Shown: positions 38,161 through 49,083, counted from the first letter of the stretch. The stretch is DNA of 64,000 nucleotides from Ruegeria sp. Alg231-54 (GCF_900143525.1 NZ_FREZ01000008.1:149493-213492), one strand, 5' to 3'. Made by a program: numbers and translations. The notes: generated by a model not told the origin, from the letters alone.

Positions 38161-39261
38161 GTGGATACCGGCACCAAGATCTCGGCAATTGCCCATGTCA
38201 GTTTGATTTCGTGGGCTCTGTTTGGCGGCACCTTTCGGTCCGAACCATTGCCTATGCCTGTTCAGGATATCTCGGTGATCTCGGCTGAACAGTTCGCAGC
38301 AATGACGGCTCAGAGTGAGGCGCCTGAGCTGCCTACGCCAACTGCCCTGCAACAGCCCGATGCGCCCGAGGAAGAAATCCCCACCCCTGAACCGGTGGAG
38401 CAGGAACCTCCGACGCCTGAAGTGTCTGAGCCAAATGAACCAGAGCCAGAGCTGGAACCAGAACCGCTGGCCCCTCCTCCCGAACCGGTCGCGATCGAAC
38501 AGCCCCCCGAATTGGCCCCCCCAGAACCCGAGGCCGTCGTTTTGCCCACCCCGCCAGGGCCCGAGGCACAGCCGCAGCCTGCGGACAAAGTAGCGCCTGA
38601 ACCTGTTGCGCCGCCGCCGCCCGAGGCCACGCCAGATGATATTGAATCCCCGGCTGTATCGCTGGACGAGGGAGCTGAAACTCAGCAAGAACAGCAGGAT
38701 CAAACGGCACCCGAAGAGGCCACGGATGAAATCGTGACCGAGGCGGAAGAAGCCAAGGAATATGCGCCGCGCAGCTCTCCGCGCCCGCTGGTGCGGCCGA
38801 ACCGGCCGACGCCGCCGGCGCAGCCCGAAGTGGCCGAGACCGAAGAACCGATCGAACCAGAGCCCGCGCCAAGTGATGAAACCGCGATCAACGACGCACT
38901 GGCCGAGGCGCTGGGGCAGAGCAGCGAATCGTCTGGTCCACCCCTGACTGCGGGTGAGAAGGATGCTATGCGACTGGCTGTGTCGAAGTGCTGGAACGTT
39001 GGTTCTCTGTCCACGGACGCACTGCAAACGGTCGTTGTGGTCGGGTTCTCGCTGACGCCGGATGGCAAGGTGCTCGGCGGCAGCCTGCGCATGCTGGACA
39101 GTTCCGGCGGTAATGATGCGTCTGCAAGACAAGCCTACGAGGCCGCCCGGCGAGCGATTTTGCGCTGCGGGGCCAAAGGATACACCCTGCCTGCTGACAA
39201 ATACGAACAATGGCGGGATATTGAGATTACATTCAATCCCGAGAGGATGCGGATCAAATGA
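38161..39261 (+). CDS. tolA: TolA-like cell envelope protein
   Basis: A 366-residue periplasm-spanning protein. The short N-terminal membrane helix (about 7-27) is followed by a spacer of about 190 residues that is very rich in Pro and Glu (repeated PEP/EPE units), then a TolA/TonB-like C-terminal domain (about 258-366) with [12 protein letters not shown] and the final [11 protein letters not shown]. The start is GTG at 38161, ten bases after tolR. It links the TolQR motor to Pal and TolB. The spacer differs from the Ala/Lys helical spacer of E. coli TolA. Confidence 0.9.
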   Translation: MDTGTKISAIAHVSLISWALFGGTFRSEPLPMPVQDISVISAEQFAAMTAQSEAPELPTPTALQQPDAPEEEIPTPEPVEQEPPTPEVSEPNEPEPELEPEPLAPPPEPVAIEQPPELAPPEPEAVVLPTPPGPEAQPQPADKVAPEPVAPPPPEATPDDIESPAVSLDEGAETQQEQQDQTAPEEATDEIVTEAEEAKEYAPRSSPRPLVRPNRPTPPAQPEVAETEEPIEPEPAPSDETAINDALAEALGQSSESSGPPLTAGEKDAMRLAVSKCWNVGSLSTDALQTVVVVGFSLTPDGKVLGGSLRMLDSSGGNDASARQAYEAARRAILRCGAKGYTLPADKYEQWRDIEITFNPERMRIK

Positions 39262-40577
39262 TGAGATTTCTGACCAGCCTGTTGCTTGGCCTGACAATTT
39301 TGGCGGCGCCTGTGTATGCACAAAGCGGACCACTGCGTCTTGAGCTGGATCAGGGGATTATCGAACCCTTGCCTTTTGCGGTGCCGAATTTCGTGCCCGA
39401 CGGGCCAGCAGCCACACAATACGCAAACGACTTATCGCGCGTCGTAGCGGCGGATCTGACGGGAACCGGACTGTTCCGTGAAATTTCTTCAGACGCGTTC
39501 ATCAGTCGGGTCAGCAGTTTCGAAGCCCCAGTGCAATTTGCCGATTGGAAGGCCATCAATGCTGAGGCCCTGGTGACGGGAGCAGTCAATGTCTCGGGCA
39601 AGCGCCTGACTGTGCGGTTTCGCGTTTGGGACGTGTTCTCGGGTCAGGAATTGGGCAATGGTCTGCAGTTTTCCGGCACTACAGACGGCTGGCGGCGCAT
39701 GGCGCACAAAGTGGCCGATCAGGTTTATAGCCGTGTGACCGGCGAGAGCGGTTACTTTGACAGCCGCATCGCGTTTGTGTCCGAAAGCGGCCCCAAGAAC
39801 CAGCGTCTGAAGCGTCTGGCAATCATGGATTATGACGGCGCAAACGTTCAGTACCTGACCGACAGTGCCGCGATTGTTCTGGCGCCACGCTTTTCGCCCT
39901 CGGGCGATCGGCTGTTGTACACAAGCTATGAAACCGGTCAGCCGCGCATTTATGTTTTGGACGTCGATCGCGTCAAACGGACCGAATTGAAGACACAAGA
40001 CGGTACCATGAGCTTTTCGCCGCGCTTTTCGCCCGACGGCCGTTCCATTCTGTATTCGTTGATTCAGGGTGGCAACACGGACCTGTGGAAAATGGATCTG
40101 GCCTCGGGGCAAAGCGTGCGCCTGACGAACACGCCTGCCATTGAGACCGCCCCCAGCTATTCTCCGGACGGGTCGCAGATCGTGTTTGAAAGCGACCGCT
40201 CTGGCACACCTCAACTGTACATCATGCCTTCAAATGGCGGAGAGGCGACCCGCATCAGCTTTAAGCAGGGGCGTTATGGCACACCTGTCTGGTCGCCGCG
40301 TGGGGACCTGATCGCCTTTACCAAACAGAACAAGGGCCGGTTCCATATCGGTGTTATGCGGACGGATGGCAGCGAGGAACGCCTGCTGACCTCGTCCTTC
40401 CTGGATGAGGGGCCAACATGGTCGCCGAATGGTCGCGTCATCATGTTCACCCGTGAATCGCAGGGCGCAAGCGGTCGGGCGACACTGTATTCGGTGGATA
40501 TCTCGGGTCGGAACCTGCGCCCGGTACGTACACCGGATGGTGGCAGCGATCCATCCTGGGGACCACTGCAGAAGTGA
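39258..40577 (+). CDS. tolB: Tol-Pal system beta-propeller protein TolB
   Basis: A 439-residue periplasmic protein with a signal peptide ([21 protein letters not shown]), an N-terminal alpha/beta domain, and a six-bladed beta-propeller with repeated [18 protein letters not shown] motifs. Its start overlaps the tolA stop. It binds Pal and the TolA C-terminus. Confidence 0.97.
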   Translation: MMRFLTSLLLGLTILAAPVYAQSGPLRLELDQGIIEPLPFAVPNFVPDGPAATQYANDLSRVVAADLTGTGLFREISSDAFISRVSSFEAPVQFADWKAINAEALVTGAVNVSGKRLTVRFRVWDVFSGQELGNGLQFSGTTDGWRRMAHKVADQVYSRVTGESGYFDSRIAFVSESGPKNQRLKRLAIMDYDGANVQYLTDSAAIVLAPRFSPSGDRLLYTSYETGQPRIYVLDVDRVKRTELKTQDGTMSFSPRFSPDGRSILYSLIQGGNTDLWKMDLASGQSVRLTNTPAIETAPSYSPDGSQIVFESDRSGTPQLYIMPSNGGEATRISFKQGRYGTPVWSPRGDLIAFTKQNKGRFHIGVMRTDGSEERLLTSSFLDEGPTWSPNGRVIMFTRESQGASGRATLYSVDISGRNLRPVRTPDGGSDPSWGPLQK

Positions 40578-40666
40578 TCGGGGCAGGGGGTTGGAAAAGT
40601 TCACAAATTTCCTGCACTGTGATAACAGAGACAGCAATAAAGCAATAAAACGACGAGGCACCTGAA

Positions 40667-41170
40667 ATGAATGTATTGAGCAAAGTCATAGCATTGGGCG
40701 TGCTAAGTGTATTGGCCGCCTGTACCAACAACGATCCTTCGGCACTGGGCGGTGGCGCGGGCGGTAACGGCTCGATCCTGCCGGGTTCGCCCAGCGACCC
40801 TCAGTCACCGGCCTATTTCCAGCAAACTGTTGGTGACCGCGTGTTGTTTGAGGTCGATCAATCGACCCTGACCGGGCAGGCGCAGACGATATTGCAGGGA
40901 CAGGCAGACTGGCTACTGGCCAATACGGATTTCGTCGCCACGATCGAGGGTCACGCGGACGAACAGGGTACTCGCGAGTATAACCTGGCTCTGGGCGCGC
41001 GTCGCGCGAATGCGGCGCGTGAATACCTGATTTCACGTGGGGTCGCGGGCAACCGGTTGACCACCGTCAGTTTCGGAAAGGAACGTCCGATCGAGATTTG
41101 CAGCACCGAGGAATGCTATTCCAAAAACCGTCGTTCGGTGACGGTCCTGACCGGTTCAACTTTGGGGTAA
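40667..41170 (+). CDS. pal: Peptidoglycan-associated lipoprotein Pal
   Basis: A 167-residue outer-membrane lipoprotein. The lipobox LAAC puts the lipidated Cys at residue 19, and the OmpA-like peptidoglycan-binding domain follows with VEGHADEQGTREYN-like sequence (here TIEGHADEQGT) and the conserved LGARRAN. It anchors the outer membrane to the wall. It is 89 bp downstream of tolB, so it may have its own promoter. Confidence 0.97.
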   Translation: MNVLSKVIALGVLSVLAACTNNDPSALGGGAGGNGSILPGSPSDPQSPAYFQQTVGDRVLFEVDQSTLTGQAQTILQGQADWLLANTDFVATIEGHADEQGTREYNLALGARRANAAREYLISRGVAGNRLTTVSFGKERPIEICSTEECYSKNRRSVTVLTGSTLG

Positions 41171-41171
41171 G

Positions 41172-42008
41172 ATGATGCGAATTGCAGGATGGGTTCTGGC
41201 TGTGGTCGTGGCGACTGCGGGCGTGGCAGGTGCACAGGATCAGCAAACCCTGGCGGATATCCGTCAGGAGCTTACGGTGCTGCATGTCGAGGTTCAACGC
41301 CTCAAGCGCGAGTTTTCAACGACCGGATCTCCGGCACCCAATCTGGCTGGCAGTTCCGTTTTGGAACGTGTTGACGCCATTGAGGCTGAATTGCAGCGCC
41401 TGACCCGTCAGACCGAACAGTTGAACCAGCGTGTGCAAAACATCGTCACCGACGGGACCAATCGGATCGGCGATCTGGAATTCCGGTTGGTGGAACTGGA
41501 AGGCGGCGATCTTAGCACGCTTGGTGAGACCTCGACCCTGGGTGGCGAAACCGAAATCACCGCTGCGGCTCCCGCAACACCAGCAAACCCGACGGCACCG
41601 GCACCGACCGAACAAGGTGAACTTGCAGTGGGTGAGCGCGCGGACTTTGATGCCGCATCACAGGCGCTGGCAGATGGCAACTATCAGGCCGCAGCGGAGC
41701 AATTCGCCACATTCGAAACCTCGTATCCCGGCAGTCCGCTGGCCCCCGAAGCCAACCTGAAACGAGGGCGGGCGCTTGTTGGGATCGGTGACACGCGTGA
41801 GGCCGCGCGGGCCTTTCTGGCCAGCTTTACCGGCGATTCCGAAGGTGCATTCGCACCCGAGGCGCTGTTTGAGTTGGGCTCGGCGCTGGGGCGTCTGGGT
41901 CAGACCGATCAGGCTTGCATCACCCTTGGCGAGGTGGGCGTGCGCTTCCCGTCTTCGGCCTCGGCCACCAATGCCACACAGGAAATGGCAAGCCTGGGCT
42001 GTTCTTGA
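41172..42008 (+). CDS. cpoB: Tol-Pal system protein CpoB (YbgF)
   Basis: A 278-residue exported protein. A signal peptide (to about residue 21, GVAGA) is followed by a coiled coil of about 70 residues (RQELTVLHVEVQRLKRE), a Pro/Thr linker, and TPR repeats from about 155 (YQAAAEQFATFE and after). It coordinates peptidoglycan synthesis with the Tol machine. It starts one base after pal. The stop lies within the proposed TTG start of tilS. Confidence 0.93.
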   Translation: MMRIAGWVLAVVVATAGVAGAQDQQTLADIRQELTVLHVEVQRLKREFSTTGSPAPNLAGSSVLERVDAIEAELQRLTRQTEQLNQRVQNIVTDGTNRIGDLEFRLVELEGGDLSTLGETSTLGGETEITAAAPATPANPTAPAPTEQGELAVGERADFDAASQALADGNYQAAAEQFATFETSYPGSPLAPEANLKRGRALVGIGDTREAARAFLASFTGDSEGAFAPEALFELGSALGRLGQTDQACITLGEVGVRFPSSASATNATQEMASLGCS

Positions 42009-43258
42009 CCGAAAACGCTGAAGAACTGCGGGCCGAGATTCGGGCGCGTTTACCCAAGACCCTTCCTTCGCGTCTGGGTGTGGCTGTCTCTGGCGGGGGC
42101 GATTCTGTCGCTCTGCTTTTGCTGTTGAATGATATTGCCCAAAACGAGCAGGTTAGGCTGTTCGCAGCGACCGTTGACCACTGTTTGCGCCCCGAGTCCG
42201 CAGTCGAAGCGCAGGAAGTAAGCGAGCTTGCCGCGCGTATGGGTATCACGCATCAAACGTTGAAATGGACAGGGTGGGCCGGTCAGGGGAACCTTCAGGA
42301 TCAGGCCAGACAGGCGCGTTATCGGATGTTGACCGAATGGGCCACACGCAATGCGATCAGCGCGATTGCGTTAGGCCACACCGCGGATGATCAGGCCGAA
42401 ACCTTCCTGATGCGACTGGGCCGCGCAGCTGGTGTTACGGGTCTGTCGGGCATGCCGGTTGAACGGATTTTGGATGGCGTGACGATGTTGCGGCCGATGC
42501 TTGGTATAACAAGGCAAGCATTGCGTGGCTATCTGTCTGGTGAGGGAGTTGGCTGGATCGAAGATCCCTCGAATCAGGACCTCCGGTTTGACCGGATCAA
42601 GGCACGGCAGGCCTTGTCTGACCTCAAGGATTTGGGAATCACGGCCAGTTCTTTGACCCGAGTCGCAGAAAACCTTGCGCAGGCGCGTGAGGCGTTGGAG
42701 CGTTTTACGCAGGAATCCGCCCGAAAAATCGCCGTGGTGGAAACCGGTGATGTTTGCTTGGATCGCACCGCCTTTCAGTCTTTGCCTCAGGAAATCCAGC
42801 GCCGGCTTGTGATCGGCTGCATCGCATGGATTGCCGGAGCGGGGTATCCACCACGCCAAACGTCGGTGGATCAGGCTGTGAAGGCTGTTGAAGAGGGTAC
42901 CGGTACGTCGATCAATGGCTGTTTGCTTGTCCCAAAGGTCAATAAAACGTGGGTTTGCAGAGAACTAAACGTAGTTCAGGGCGAAATCGCGCGCCCAGGC
43001 GAGCCGTGGGACAAACGCTGGATTCTGTCAGGACCTTCGACTGCTGGTATGCAAATCCGCCCGTTAGGCGAGCAGGGCCTGCCAAGGGTTCCAGATTGGC
43101 GGGATTTGGGTAAACCGCGTCAAGTCTTGTTGGCCTCACCCGCTGTTTGGCTTGCGGATGAACTGGTGTCAGCGCCAACTGCCGGGTTCGTAAACGGATG
43201 GACGGCTGAATTGGCCCCAGGAACGCCCGAGTTTCATTCTTCTTTTTTATCGCATTGA
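42005..43258 (+). CDS. tilS: tRNA(Ile) lysidine synthase
   Basis: A 417-residue N-type ATP pyrophosphatase. The PP-loop SGGGDS is at residues 29-34, and the conserved GHTADDQAETFLMRLGRA lies near 119-136. It converts C34 of tRNA-Ile2 to lysidine so that AUA is read as Ile. The frame is open back to 41915, inside cpoB; TTG 42005, overlapping the cpoB stop (TTGA), gives a sensible N-terminus MTENAEEL and is preferred. Confidence 0.93.
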   Translation: MTENAEELRAEIRARLPKTLPSRLGVAVSGGGDSVALLLLLNDIAQNEQVRLFAATVDHCLRPESAVEAQEVSELAARMGITHQTLKWTGWAGQGNLQDQARQARYRMLTEWATRNAISAIALGHTADDQAETFLMRLGRAAGVTGLSGMPVERILDGVTMLRPMLGITRQALRGYLSGEGVGWIEDPSNQDLRFDRIKARQALSDLKDLGITASSLTRVAENLAQAREALERFTQESARKIAVVETGDVCLDRTAFQSLPQEIQRRLVIGCIAWIAGAGYPPRQTSVDQAVKAVEEGTGTSINGCLLVPKVNKTWVCRELNVVQGEIARPGEPWDKRWILSGPSTAGMQIRPLGEQGLPRVPDWRDLGKPRQVLLASPAVWLADELVSAPTAGFVNGWTAELAPGTPEFHSSFLSH

Positions 43259-43293
43259 ACCTCCTTGAATCATCTCTATTTTATAGAGCAACC

Positions 43294-43313
43294 CGGCAGA
43301 CCCCCATCTGCCG
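43294..43313 (+). terminator. Hairpin between tilS and ftsH
   Basis: A perfect 7-bp stem (CGGCAGA / TCTGCCG) with a 6-base loop is followed by AAATCTTTT. It may end the tol-tilS transcript or lie in the ftsH leader. Confidence 0.5.
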
Positions 43314-43334
43314 AAATCTTTTGGGAGACTTTCC

Positions 43335-45251
43335 TTGGGCAACGCTCGTAACATCGCCTTCTGGGTCGTTCTGTTTTTGCTGATCCTTGCACTGTTCAAT
43401 TTGTTCAGCGGACCAGGCGGGACGCTTCAGAGCAATGAAAGAACTTATTCTGATTTCGTAACGGCCGTTCAAGCCGACGAAGTCAAGAATGTGACTCTGG
43501 ATGGCGAACAGATTCGCTATACCACGCAAAGCGGTGCCAGCTATGTCACCATCAAACCCGGCGATGCTGAGGTCACCAAACTGCTGATCGACGAGAACAT
43601 TCCCGTTCGCGCCGAGAAACAGCAGCAATCCGGTTTCCAGTCGTTCCTGATCACGCTGCTGCCGTTCCTGCTGCTTATTGGTGTTTGGGTTTACTTCATG
43701 AACCGGATGCAAGGCGGTGGAAAAGGCGGCGCGATGGGCTTTGGCAAGTCCAAGGCCAAGATGCTGACCGAAAAGCATGGCCGCGTGACATTTGACGATG
43801 TCGCAGGCATCGATGAAGCTAAGGAAGAGCTGGAAGAGATCGTGGAATTCCTGCGCAACCCGCAGAAGTTCAGCCGTCTTGGTGGCAAGATCCCGAAAGG
43901 CGCGCTGCTGGTTGGCCCTCCGGGCACCGGTAAAACGCTGCTGGCCCGTGCGATTGCTGGTGAGGCGGGTGTGCCGTTCTTTACCATCTCAGGTTCTGAC
44001 TTTGTTGAGATGTTTGTTGGTGTTGGTGCATCCCGTGTGCGTGACATGTTCGAACAGGCCAAAAAGAATGCACCCTGTATTGTGTTCATCGACGAAATCG
44101 ACGCCGTGGGTCGCCATCGTGGTGCCGGCTATGGCGGCGGGAACGACGAACGCGAACAGACACTCAACCAGTTGCTGGTTGAGATGGACGGGTTCGAGGC
44201 CAATGAGGGTGTGATCATTCTGGCGGCCACCAACCGTAAGGACGTTCTGGACCCTGCGCTGCTGCGCCCCGGTCGTTTTGACCGCAACGTGACCGTCGGC
44301 AACCCCGACATCAAAGGCCGTGAGAAGATCCTGGGCGTGCACGCGCGCAAGACGCCTCTGGGCCCCGATGTCGACCTGCGCATCATCGCGCGTGGTACTC
44401 CGGGTTTCTCAGGCGCTGATCTGGCGAACCTCGTGAACGAGGCCGCACTGATGGCTGCCCGTGTTGGTCGTCGCTTCGTCACCATGGAAGACTTTGAGAA
44501 CGCTAAGGACAAGGTGATGATGGGGGCCGAGCGCCGTTCGATGGTGCTGACGCAAGACCAAAAAGAAAAGACCGCTTATCACGAATCTGGTCACGCGGTC
44601 GTCGGTCTGTCGCTGCCGTTGTGCGATCCGGTCTACAAGGCGACCATCATTCCGCGCGGTGGCGCATTGGGTATGGTGGTGTCGTTGCCGGAAATGGACC
44701 GTCTGAACTATCACCGCGACGAATGCGAGCAAAAGCTGGCCATGACTATGGCAGGCAAAGCCGCCGAGGTGATCAAATACGGTGAAGACCACGTCTCAAA
44801 CGGTCCCGCCGGTGACATCATGCAGGCCAGCCAGTTGGCCCGTGCCATGGTGATGCGCTGGGGTATGTCTGACAAAGTCGGCAACATTGATTATGCCGAG
44901 GCGCATGATGGCTATTCGGGCAACACTGCTGGCTTCTCGGTTTCAGCGCATACCAAAGAGCTGATCGAGGAAGAGGTGAAACGCCTGATCCAGCAGGGTT
45001 ATGAGCGCGCGCACAAGATCCTGTCCGACAAGAACGAGGAATGGGAACGTCTGGCGCAAGGCTTGCTGGAATACGAAACCCTGACTGGGGACGAGATTAA
45101 GCGTGTCATGAATGGCGAATCGCCGACCGATGGTGATGACGAGGGTGACAAGCCGGATGAGGGCAGCGCGCCCAGCGTTACGGCCATTCCCAAGACCAAG
45201 GTCAAAAAGACCCCGCCCGACGGTGGGATGGAGCCGGAACCTTCGGCATAA
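43335..45251 (+). CDS. ftsH: ATP-dependent zinc metalloprotease FtsH
   Basis: A 638-residue membrane AAA+ protease. Two N-terminal helices (about 7-25 and 103-122) flank a periplasmic domain, then come Walker A GPPGTGKT (near 194), the SRH region, and the zinc-binding HESGH (near 416). It degrades misfolded membrane proteins and some regulators. The start is TTG with GGGAG upstream; no ATG fits the family N-terminus. The C-terminus is acidic ([10 protein letters not shown]). Confidence 0.97.
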   Translation: MGNARNIAFWVVLFLLILALFNLFSGPGGTLQSNERTYSDFVTAVQADEVKNVTLDGEQIRYTTQSGASYVTIKPGDAEVTKLLIDENIPVRAEKQQQSGFQSFLITLLPFLLLIGVWVYFMNRMQGGGKGGAMGFGKSKAKMLTEKHGRVTFDDVAGIDEAKEELEEIVEFLRNPQKFSRLGGKIPKGALLVGPPGTGKTLLARAIAGEAGVPFFTISGSDFVEMFVGVGASRVRDMFEQAKKNAPCIVFIDEIDAVGRHRGAGYGGGNDEREQTLNQLLVEMDGFEANEGVIILAATNRKDVLDPALLRPGRFDRNVTVGNPDIKGREKILGVHARKTPLGPDVDLRIIARGTPGFSGADLANLVNEAALMAARVGRRFVTMEDFENAKDKVMMGAERRSMVLTQDQKEKTAYHESGHAVVGLSLPLCDPVYKATIIPRGGALGMVVSLPEMDRLNYHRDECEQKLAMTMAGKAAEVIKYGEDHVSNGPAGDIMQASQLARAMVMRWGMSDKVGNIDYAEAHDGYSGNTAGFSVSAHTKELIEEEVKRLIQQGYERAHKILSDKNEEWERLAQGLLEYETLTGDEIKRVMNGESPTDGDDEGDKPDEGSAPSVTAIPKTKVKKTPPDGGMEPEPSA

Positions 45252-45258
45252 AGAAATC

Positions 45259-45290
45259 AGACCCGGGCCAAGTCCCGGGTCTTTTCTTTT
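45259..45290 (+). terminator. Rho-independent terminator after ftsH
   Basis: A perfect 9-bp stem (AGACCCGGG / CCCGGGTCT) just after the ftsH stop is followed by TTTCTTTT. Confidence 0.9.
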
Positions 45291-45359
45291 CAGCTTTTCA
45301 TTTGGCCCGGTCTGACTTTTAGTACGATTTTGACGGCCCGCAGCCTAAGGGGATTTCAA

Positions 45360-45935
45360 ATGCCGGTATTGCGAGAAACAGAATTCACGGATGAAGTTGC
45401 TTGGCTGGGTCATGTGCCCGCGGGTGGTTCAATCCGGGCCAAAGCGGTCGATGTTTTGGATCTGGATTTCTCAGGGGACAAAGGCGAACGGCACGAGGGT
45501 CTCAACCGGGCCTCATGTGTCAGGGTCAAGAATCTGTATCCGCAAGGCACTGAAATCCGCAACGTGCGCCAATTGTCTGTTCTGTCCGCCGAGGAAATGG
45601 ATTCCACCGCCAACGAGATGGGGCTGGATCGGTTGGACCCGTCGTTTCTGGGCGTCAGCATCTTGTTGCGCGGCATTCCGGACTTTACACATCTTCCGCC
45701 ATCCTCGCGTTTGCAGGGCCGCGACGGTGTCACGATAACCGTGGATATGGAAAACCGCCCCTGCGTCATTCCCGGGCGTGAGATCGAAGCCGATCAACCC
45801 GGGTACGGGGCGTCCTTCAAGTCCGCAGCACAGGGCCGAAGGGGTGTGACCGCGTGGGTGGAACGACCCGGACAACTGCGGTTGGGGGACCAGATGAGCC
45901 TGTTCGTTCCGGATCAGCGGGCGTGGGCGCCCTAA
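45360..45935 (+). CDS. MOSC domain-containing protein
   Basis: A 191-residue MOSC-fold protein. ATG 45360 (MPVLRETEF) has AAGGGG upstream; the TTG at 45330 is an alternative with a worse site. A conserved Cys in NRPCVIPG (near 137-141) fits the sulfur-carrying cysteine of MOSC proteins, and the GVSILLRGIPDF region is typical. It may move sulfur or a molybdenum-cofactor-related ligand, but the substrate is unknown. Confidence 0.8.
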   Translation: MPVLRETEFTDEVAWLGHVPAGGSIRAKAVDVLDLDFSGDKGERHEGLNRASCVRVKNLYPQGTEIRNVRQLSVLSAEEMDSTANEMGLDRLDPSFLGVSILLRGIPDFTHLPPSSRLQGRDGVTITVDMENRPCVIPGREIEADQPGYGASFKSAAQGRRGVTAWVERPGQLRLGDQMSLFVPDQRAWAP

Positions 45936-46100
45936 GCGTCAAGCGTTTTCGATTTGAAACCGGTGAAATGACGCTACGCCGTTTCATGGCTTGAATATGT
46001 CGGAATCTCTATCCATCGGGATTGTACACAACGGTATGGATTGACCAGCACCGGCCCAGCTGCGCCGGTTTGCAGGGAATTCAACCGGGGGTTTTGCCCA

Positions 46101-47777
46101 ATGAGCTATAAATCGGACATTGAAATTGCGCGCGAGGCGCAGAAGAAGCCTATTCAGGAAATCGGCGCTAAGATTGGCATCGATTCTGCTGATCTGCTGC
46201 CCTATGGCCATGATAAGGCGAAGGTGAGCCAGGAGTTCATCAACTCGGTTCAGGGTCGAGAAGACGGCAAGCTGGTGCTGGTCACCGCGATCAACCCGAC
46301 GCCTGCGGGTGAGGGTAAGACGACCACAACCGTTGGTCTGGGTGATGGTCTGAACCGCATTGGCAAGAATGCGATGATCTGCATTCGCGAAGCCTCGCTG
46401 GGCCCGAACTTCGGCATGAAGGGCGGCGCTGCAGGGGGCGGTTACGCGCAGGTTGTGCCGATGGAGGAAATGAACCTGCACTTTACCGGGGATTTCCACG
46501 CGATCACCTCGGCGCATTCGCTGCTGTCGGCGATGATCGACAACCACATCTACTGGGGCAATGAAGCCGAGATCGATGTACGCCGCGTCGCATGGCGTCG
46601 CGTGGTCGATATGAATGACCGTGCCCTGCGTCAGATCACGGCGTCCCTGGGTGGTGTGTCGAACGGCTTCCCGCGCGAAACCGGCTTTGACATCACCGTG
46701 GCGTCCGAGGTCATGGCGATCCTGTGCCTGTCCAACGACCTGAAGGATCTGGAAAAGCGTCTGGGTGACATCATCGTGGCCTACCGCCGCGACAAGACCG
46801 CTGTTTACTGCCGCGACATCAAGGCCGAAGGCGCAATGACCGTGCTGTTGAAAGACGCGATGCAGCCGAACCTGGTGCAGACGCTGGAAAACAACCCGGC
46901 ATTCGTCCACGGTGGCCCGTTCGCCAATATCGCGCACGGCTGTAACTCGGTCATTGCCACCAAGACTGCTTTGAAAGTGGCTGACTACGTTGTGACTGAG
47001 GCTGGCTTTGGGGCCGATCTGGGCGCTGAGAAGTTCATGAACATCAAGTGCCGTAAGGCGGGCATCGCGCCGTCTGCAGTGGTGCTGGTTGCCACCGTGC
47101 GTGCGATGAAGATGAACGGCGGCGTTGCCAAGGTCGATCTGGGTGCGGAAAACGTCGACGCGGTCAACTCAGGCTGTGCCAACCTAGGCCGTCACATCGA
47201 GAACGTGAAATCCTTTGGCGTGCCGGTTGTAGTTGCCATCAACCACTTCGTCACCGACACCGATGCAGAAGTGCAGGCGGTCAGCGATTATTGCGCCGAG
47301 CATGGGGTTGAGGCGGTTCTGTCGCGTCACTGGGAACTGGGCTCGGAAGGCTCTGCGCCGCTGGCCGAGAAGGTTGTCGAGATCGTCGAAGGCGGCAGTG
47401 CCAACTTCGCACCGATCTACCCCGATGACATGCCGCTGTTCGAGAAGATCGAAACCATCGCCAAGCGCATCTACCGCGCCGACGAGGTTCTGGCCGACAA
47501 CAAGATCCGCAACCAGCTGCGTGAATGGGAAGAGGCCGGATACGGCAATCTGCCGGTCTGCATGGCCAAGACGCAGTATTCGTTCTCGACCGATCCGACC
47601 TTGCGCGGCGCGCCCACCGGTCATTCGGTTCCGGTGCGTGAGGTACGCCTGAGCGCGGGGGCCGGCTTTATCGTGGTTGTCTGCGGTGAGATCATGACCA
47701 TGCCCGGTCTGCCACGCAAACCGGCTGCGGAAACCATCTGCCTCAATGACGCAGGTGAGATCGAGGGCTTGTTCTAA
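46101..47777 (+). CDS. fhs: Formate-tetrahydrofolate ligase
   Basis: A 558-residue N10-formyltetrahydrofolate synthetase. The ATP motif [10 protein letters not shown] is at 66-75, and [28 protein letters not shown] is the conserved core (near 113-140). In this context it probably runs in reverse, releasing formate and ATP from the formyl-folate made by FolD during methyl-group oxidation. The frame is open to 46041; ATG 46101 gives the family start [10 protein letters not shown]. It heads the fhs-aroQ-folD set next to the methylamine genes. Confidence 0.96.
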   Translation: MSYKSDIEIAREAQKKPIQEIGAKIGIDSADLLPYGHDKAKVSQEFINSVQGREDGKLVLVTAINPTPAGEGKTTTTVGLGDGLNRIGKNAMICIREASLGPNFGMKGGAAGGGYAQVVPMEEMNLHFTGDFHAITSAHSLLSAMIDNHIYWGNEAEIDVRRVAWRRVVDMNDRALRQITASLGGVSNGFPRETGFDITVASEVMAILCLSNDLKDLEKRLGDIIVAYRRDKTAVYCRDIKAEGAMTVLLKDAMQPNLVQTLENNPAFVHGGPFANIAHGCNSVIATKTALKVADYVVTEAGFGADLGAEKFMNIKCRKAGIAPSAVVLVATVRAMKMNGGVAKVDLGAENVDAVNSGCANLGRHIENVKSFGVPVVVAINHFVTDTDAEVQAVSDYCAEHGVEAVLSRHWELGSEGSAPLAEKVVEIVEGGSANFAPIYPDDMPLFEKIETIAKRIYRADEVLADNKIRNQLREWEEAGYGNLPVCMAKTQYSFSTDPTLRGAPTGHSVPVREVRLSAGAGFIVVVCGEIMTMPGLPRKPAAETICLNDAGEIEGLF

Positions 47778-47798
47778 GCCGCCGAATAGGACATCTCG

Positions 47799-47821
47799 TG
47801 GTCCGGGGTTTTCCCGGGCCA
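47799..47821 (+). other. Hairpin after fhs
   Basis: A 9-bp stem (TGGTCCGGG with CCCGGGCCA, one G-T pair) lies between fhs and the chorismate mutase gene. It has no T run, so it may be an attenuator or an mRNA stabiliser rather than a terminator. Confidence 0.45.
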
Positions 47822-47834
47822 TGAGGAGATCGCG

Positions 47835-48140
47835 ATGCCCACTCTGACACCGCCGCAAGACTGTGCAACGATGCAGGATCTGCGGGTTCAGATCGACAAG
47901 CTGGACCGCCAACTGATCGAAATGTTGGTGGCGCGCGCAGGCTACATTGACCGCGCGTCCGAGCTGAAGCCGGGCGAGGGCCTGCCTGCCCGTATTCCGG
48001 ACCGTGTCGAAGACGTGGTGCACCGCGTGCGCGCAAGCTCGGCCGAGCTGGGAATGGATCCGGATTTGGCCGAAAGACTGTGGCGCATGTTGATTGACTG
48101 GTCGATTGCACGTGAGGAACGTGTTCTCGGCCCGGACTGA
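47835..48140 (+). CDS. Chorismate mutase family protein (AroQ/PchB-like)
   Basis: A 101-residue all-helical protein with the AroQ fold. An N-terminal DLRVQIDKLDRQLIEML helix carries the catalytic Arg, a Lys follows near residue 43 (ASELKPG), and a C-terminal helix holds RLWRMLIDWSIAREE. The PQDC-M-DLR start and the spacing resemble PchB (isochorismate pyruvate lyase) as well as chorismate mutase. It is between fhs and folD, an odd place for an aromatic-pathway enzyme. The true substrate is uncertain. Confidence 0.82.
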   Translation: MPTLTPPQDCATMQDLRVQIDKLDRQLIEMLVARAGYIDRASELKPGEGLPARIPDRVEDVVHRVRASSAELGMDPDLAERLWRMLIDWSIAREERVLGPD

Positions 48141-48144
48141 ATGA

Positions 48145-48175
48145 CCGGGCGCTTCACGCGCCCGATCCGTTTTTG
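48145..48175 (+). terminator. Rho-independent terminator after the chorismate mutase gene
   Basis: A perfect 7-bp stem (CGGGCGC / GCGCCCG) with loop TTCAC, followed by ATCCGTTTTTG, lies just before folD. Confidence 0.8.
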
Positions 48176-48192
48176 AAAGAAGGGATCAAAGG

Positions 48193-49083
48193 ATGGTAGC
48201 GCAGGTTATCGACGGCAAGGCCTTTGCGGCCAAGGTCCGTGCGCAAGTGGCCGATCAGGTTGCAAAGCTGAAAGAGGAAAACGGCATCACCCCCGGCCTG
48301 GCCGTGGTTCTGGTCGGCGAAGACCCGGCCAGCCAGGTCTATGTCCGCTCCAAGGGCAAGATGACCGTCGAGGTCGGCATGAACTCGTACGAGCATAAGC
48401 TGGATGTCGATACCTCGGAAGAGGACCTGCTGGCGCTGGTCGAAAAGCTGAACAACGATCCGGCTGTGCATGGCATTCTGGTTCAATTGCCGCTGCCCAA
48501 GCATCTGAACGAGGATCTGGTGATCAATTCGATCGACCCGGCCAAGGATGTGGACGGGTTCCATATCTCCAACGTGGGCCTGTTGGGCACCGGCCAGAAA
48601 TCGATGGTGCCCTGCACCCCGTTGGGCTGTCTGATGATGCTGCGCGACCACCATGGCTCATTGTCGGGCATGGATGCGGTTGTGATCGGACGCTCGAACA
48701 TCGTGGGCAAGCCGATGGCGCAGCTGCTGCTGGGCGACAGCTGCACCGTGACCATCGCGCACAGCCGCACCAAGGATCTGCCCGACGTGGTCCGCCGCGC
48801 CGACATCGTCGTGGCCGCCGTTGGCCGCCCAGAAATGGTGCCGGGCGACTGGATCAAGGAAGGCGCCACCGTCATCGACGTGGGCATCAACCGCATTGAA
48901 CGCGACGGCAAGAACAAGCTGGTCGGCGACGTCGACTACGCCAGCGCCGCAACACGCGCCGGCGCCATCACCCCGGTCCCCGGCGGCGTAGGTCCCATGA
49001 CCATCGCCTGCCTGCTGGCCAACACACTCACCGCCTGCTGCCGCGCAAACAAACTGCCAGAACCAGAAGGCCTCACAGCCTGA
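48193..49083 (+). CDS. folD: Bifunctional methylenetetrahydrofolate dehydrogenase / cyclohydrolase
   Basis: A 296-residue FolD. Active-site Tyr50 and Lys54 are in [10 protein letters not shown]; the NADP-binding segment [16 protein letters not shown] is near 167 and [13 protein letters not shown] is near 262. It oxidises 5,10-methylene-THF to formyl-THF, the substrate that Fhs can turn into formate plus ATP. Next to dmm/gma genes this pair probably serves C1 from methylated amines. ATG 48193 follows AAAGG at 48188-48192. Confidence 0.97.
   Translation: MVAQVIDGKAFAAKVRAQVADQVAKLKEENGITPGLAVVLVGEDPASQVYVRSKGKMTVEVGMNSYEHKLDVDTSEEDLLALVEKLNNDPAVHGILVQLPLPKHLNEDLVINSIDPAKDVDGFHISNVGLLGTGQKSMVPCTPLGCLMMLRDHHGSLSGMDAVVIGRSNIVGKPMAQLLLGDSCTVTIAHSRTKDLPDVVRRADIVVAAVGRPEMVPGDWIKEGATVIDVGINRIERDGKNKLVGDVDYASAATRAGAITPVPGGVGPMTIACLLANTLTACCRANKLPEPEGLTA

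Noticed and set aside
37828..39333. A 501-residue minus-strand frame
   Set aside because: It is an artefact of the Pro/Glu-rich tolA gene; the sequence is low complexity with no known domain.
45984..46937. A 317-residue minus-strand frame over fhs
   Set aside because: It lies across fhs with its ATP and core motifs; it has no support.
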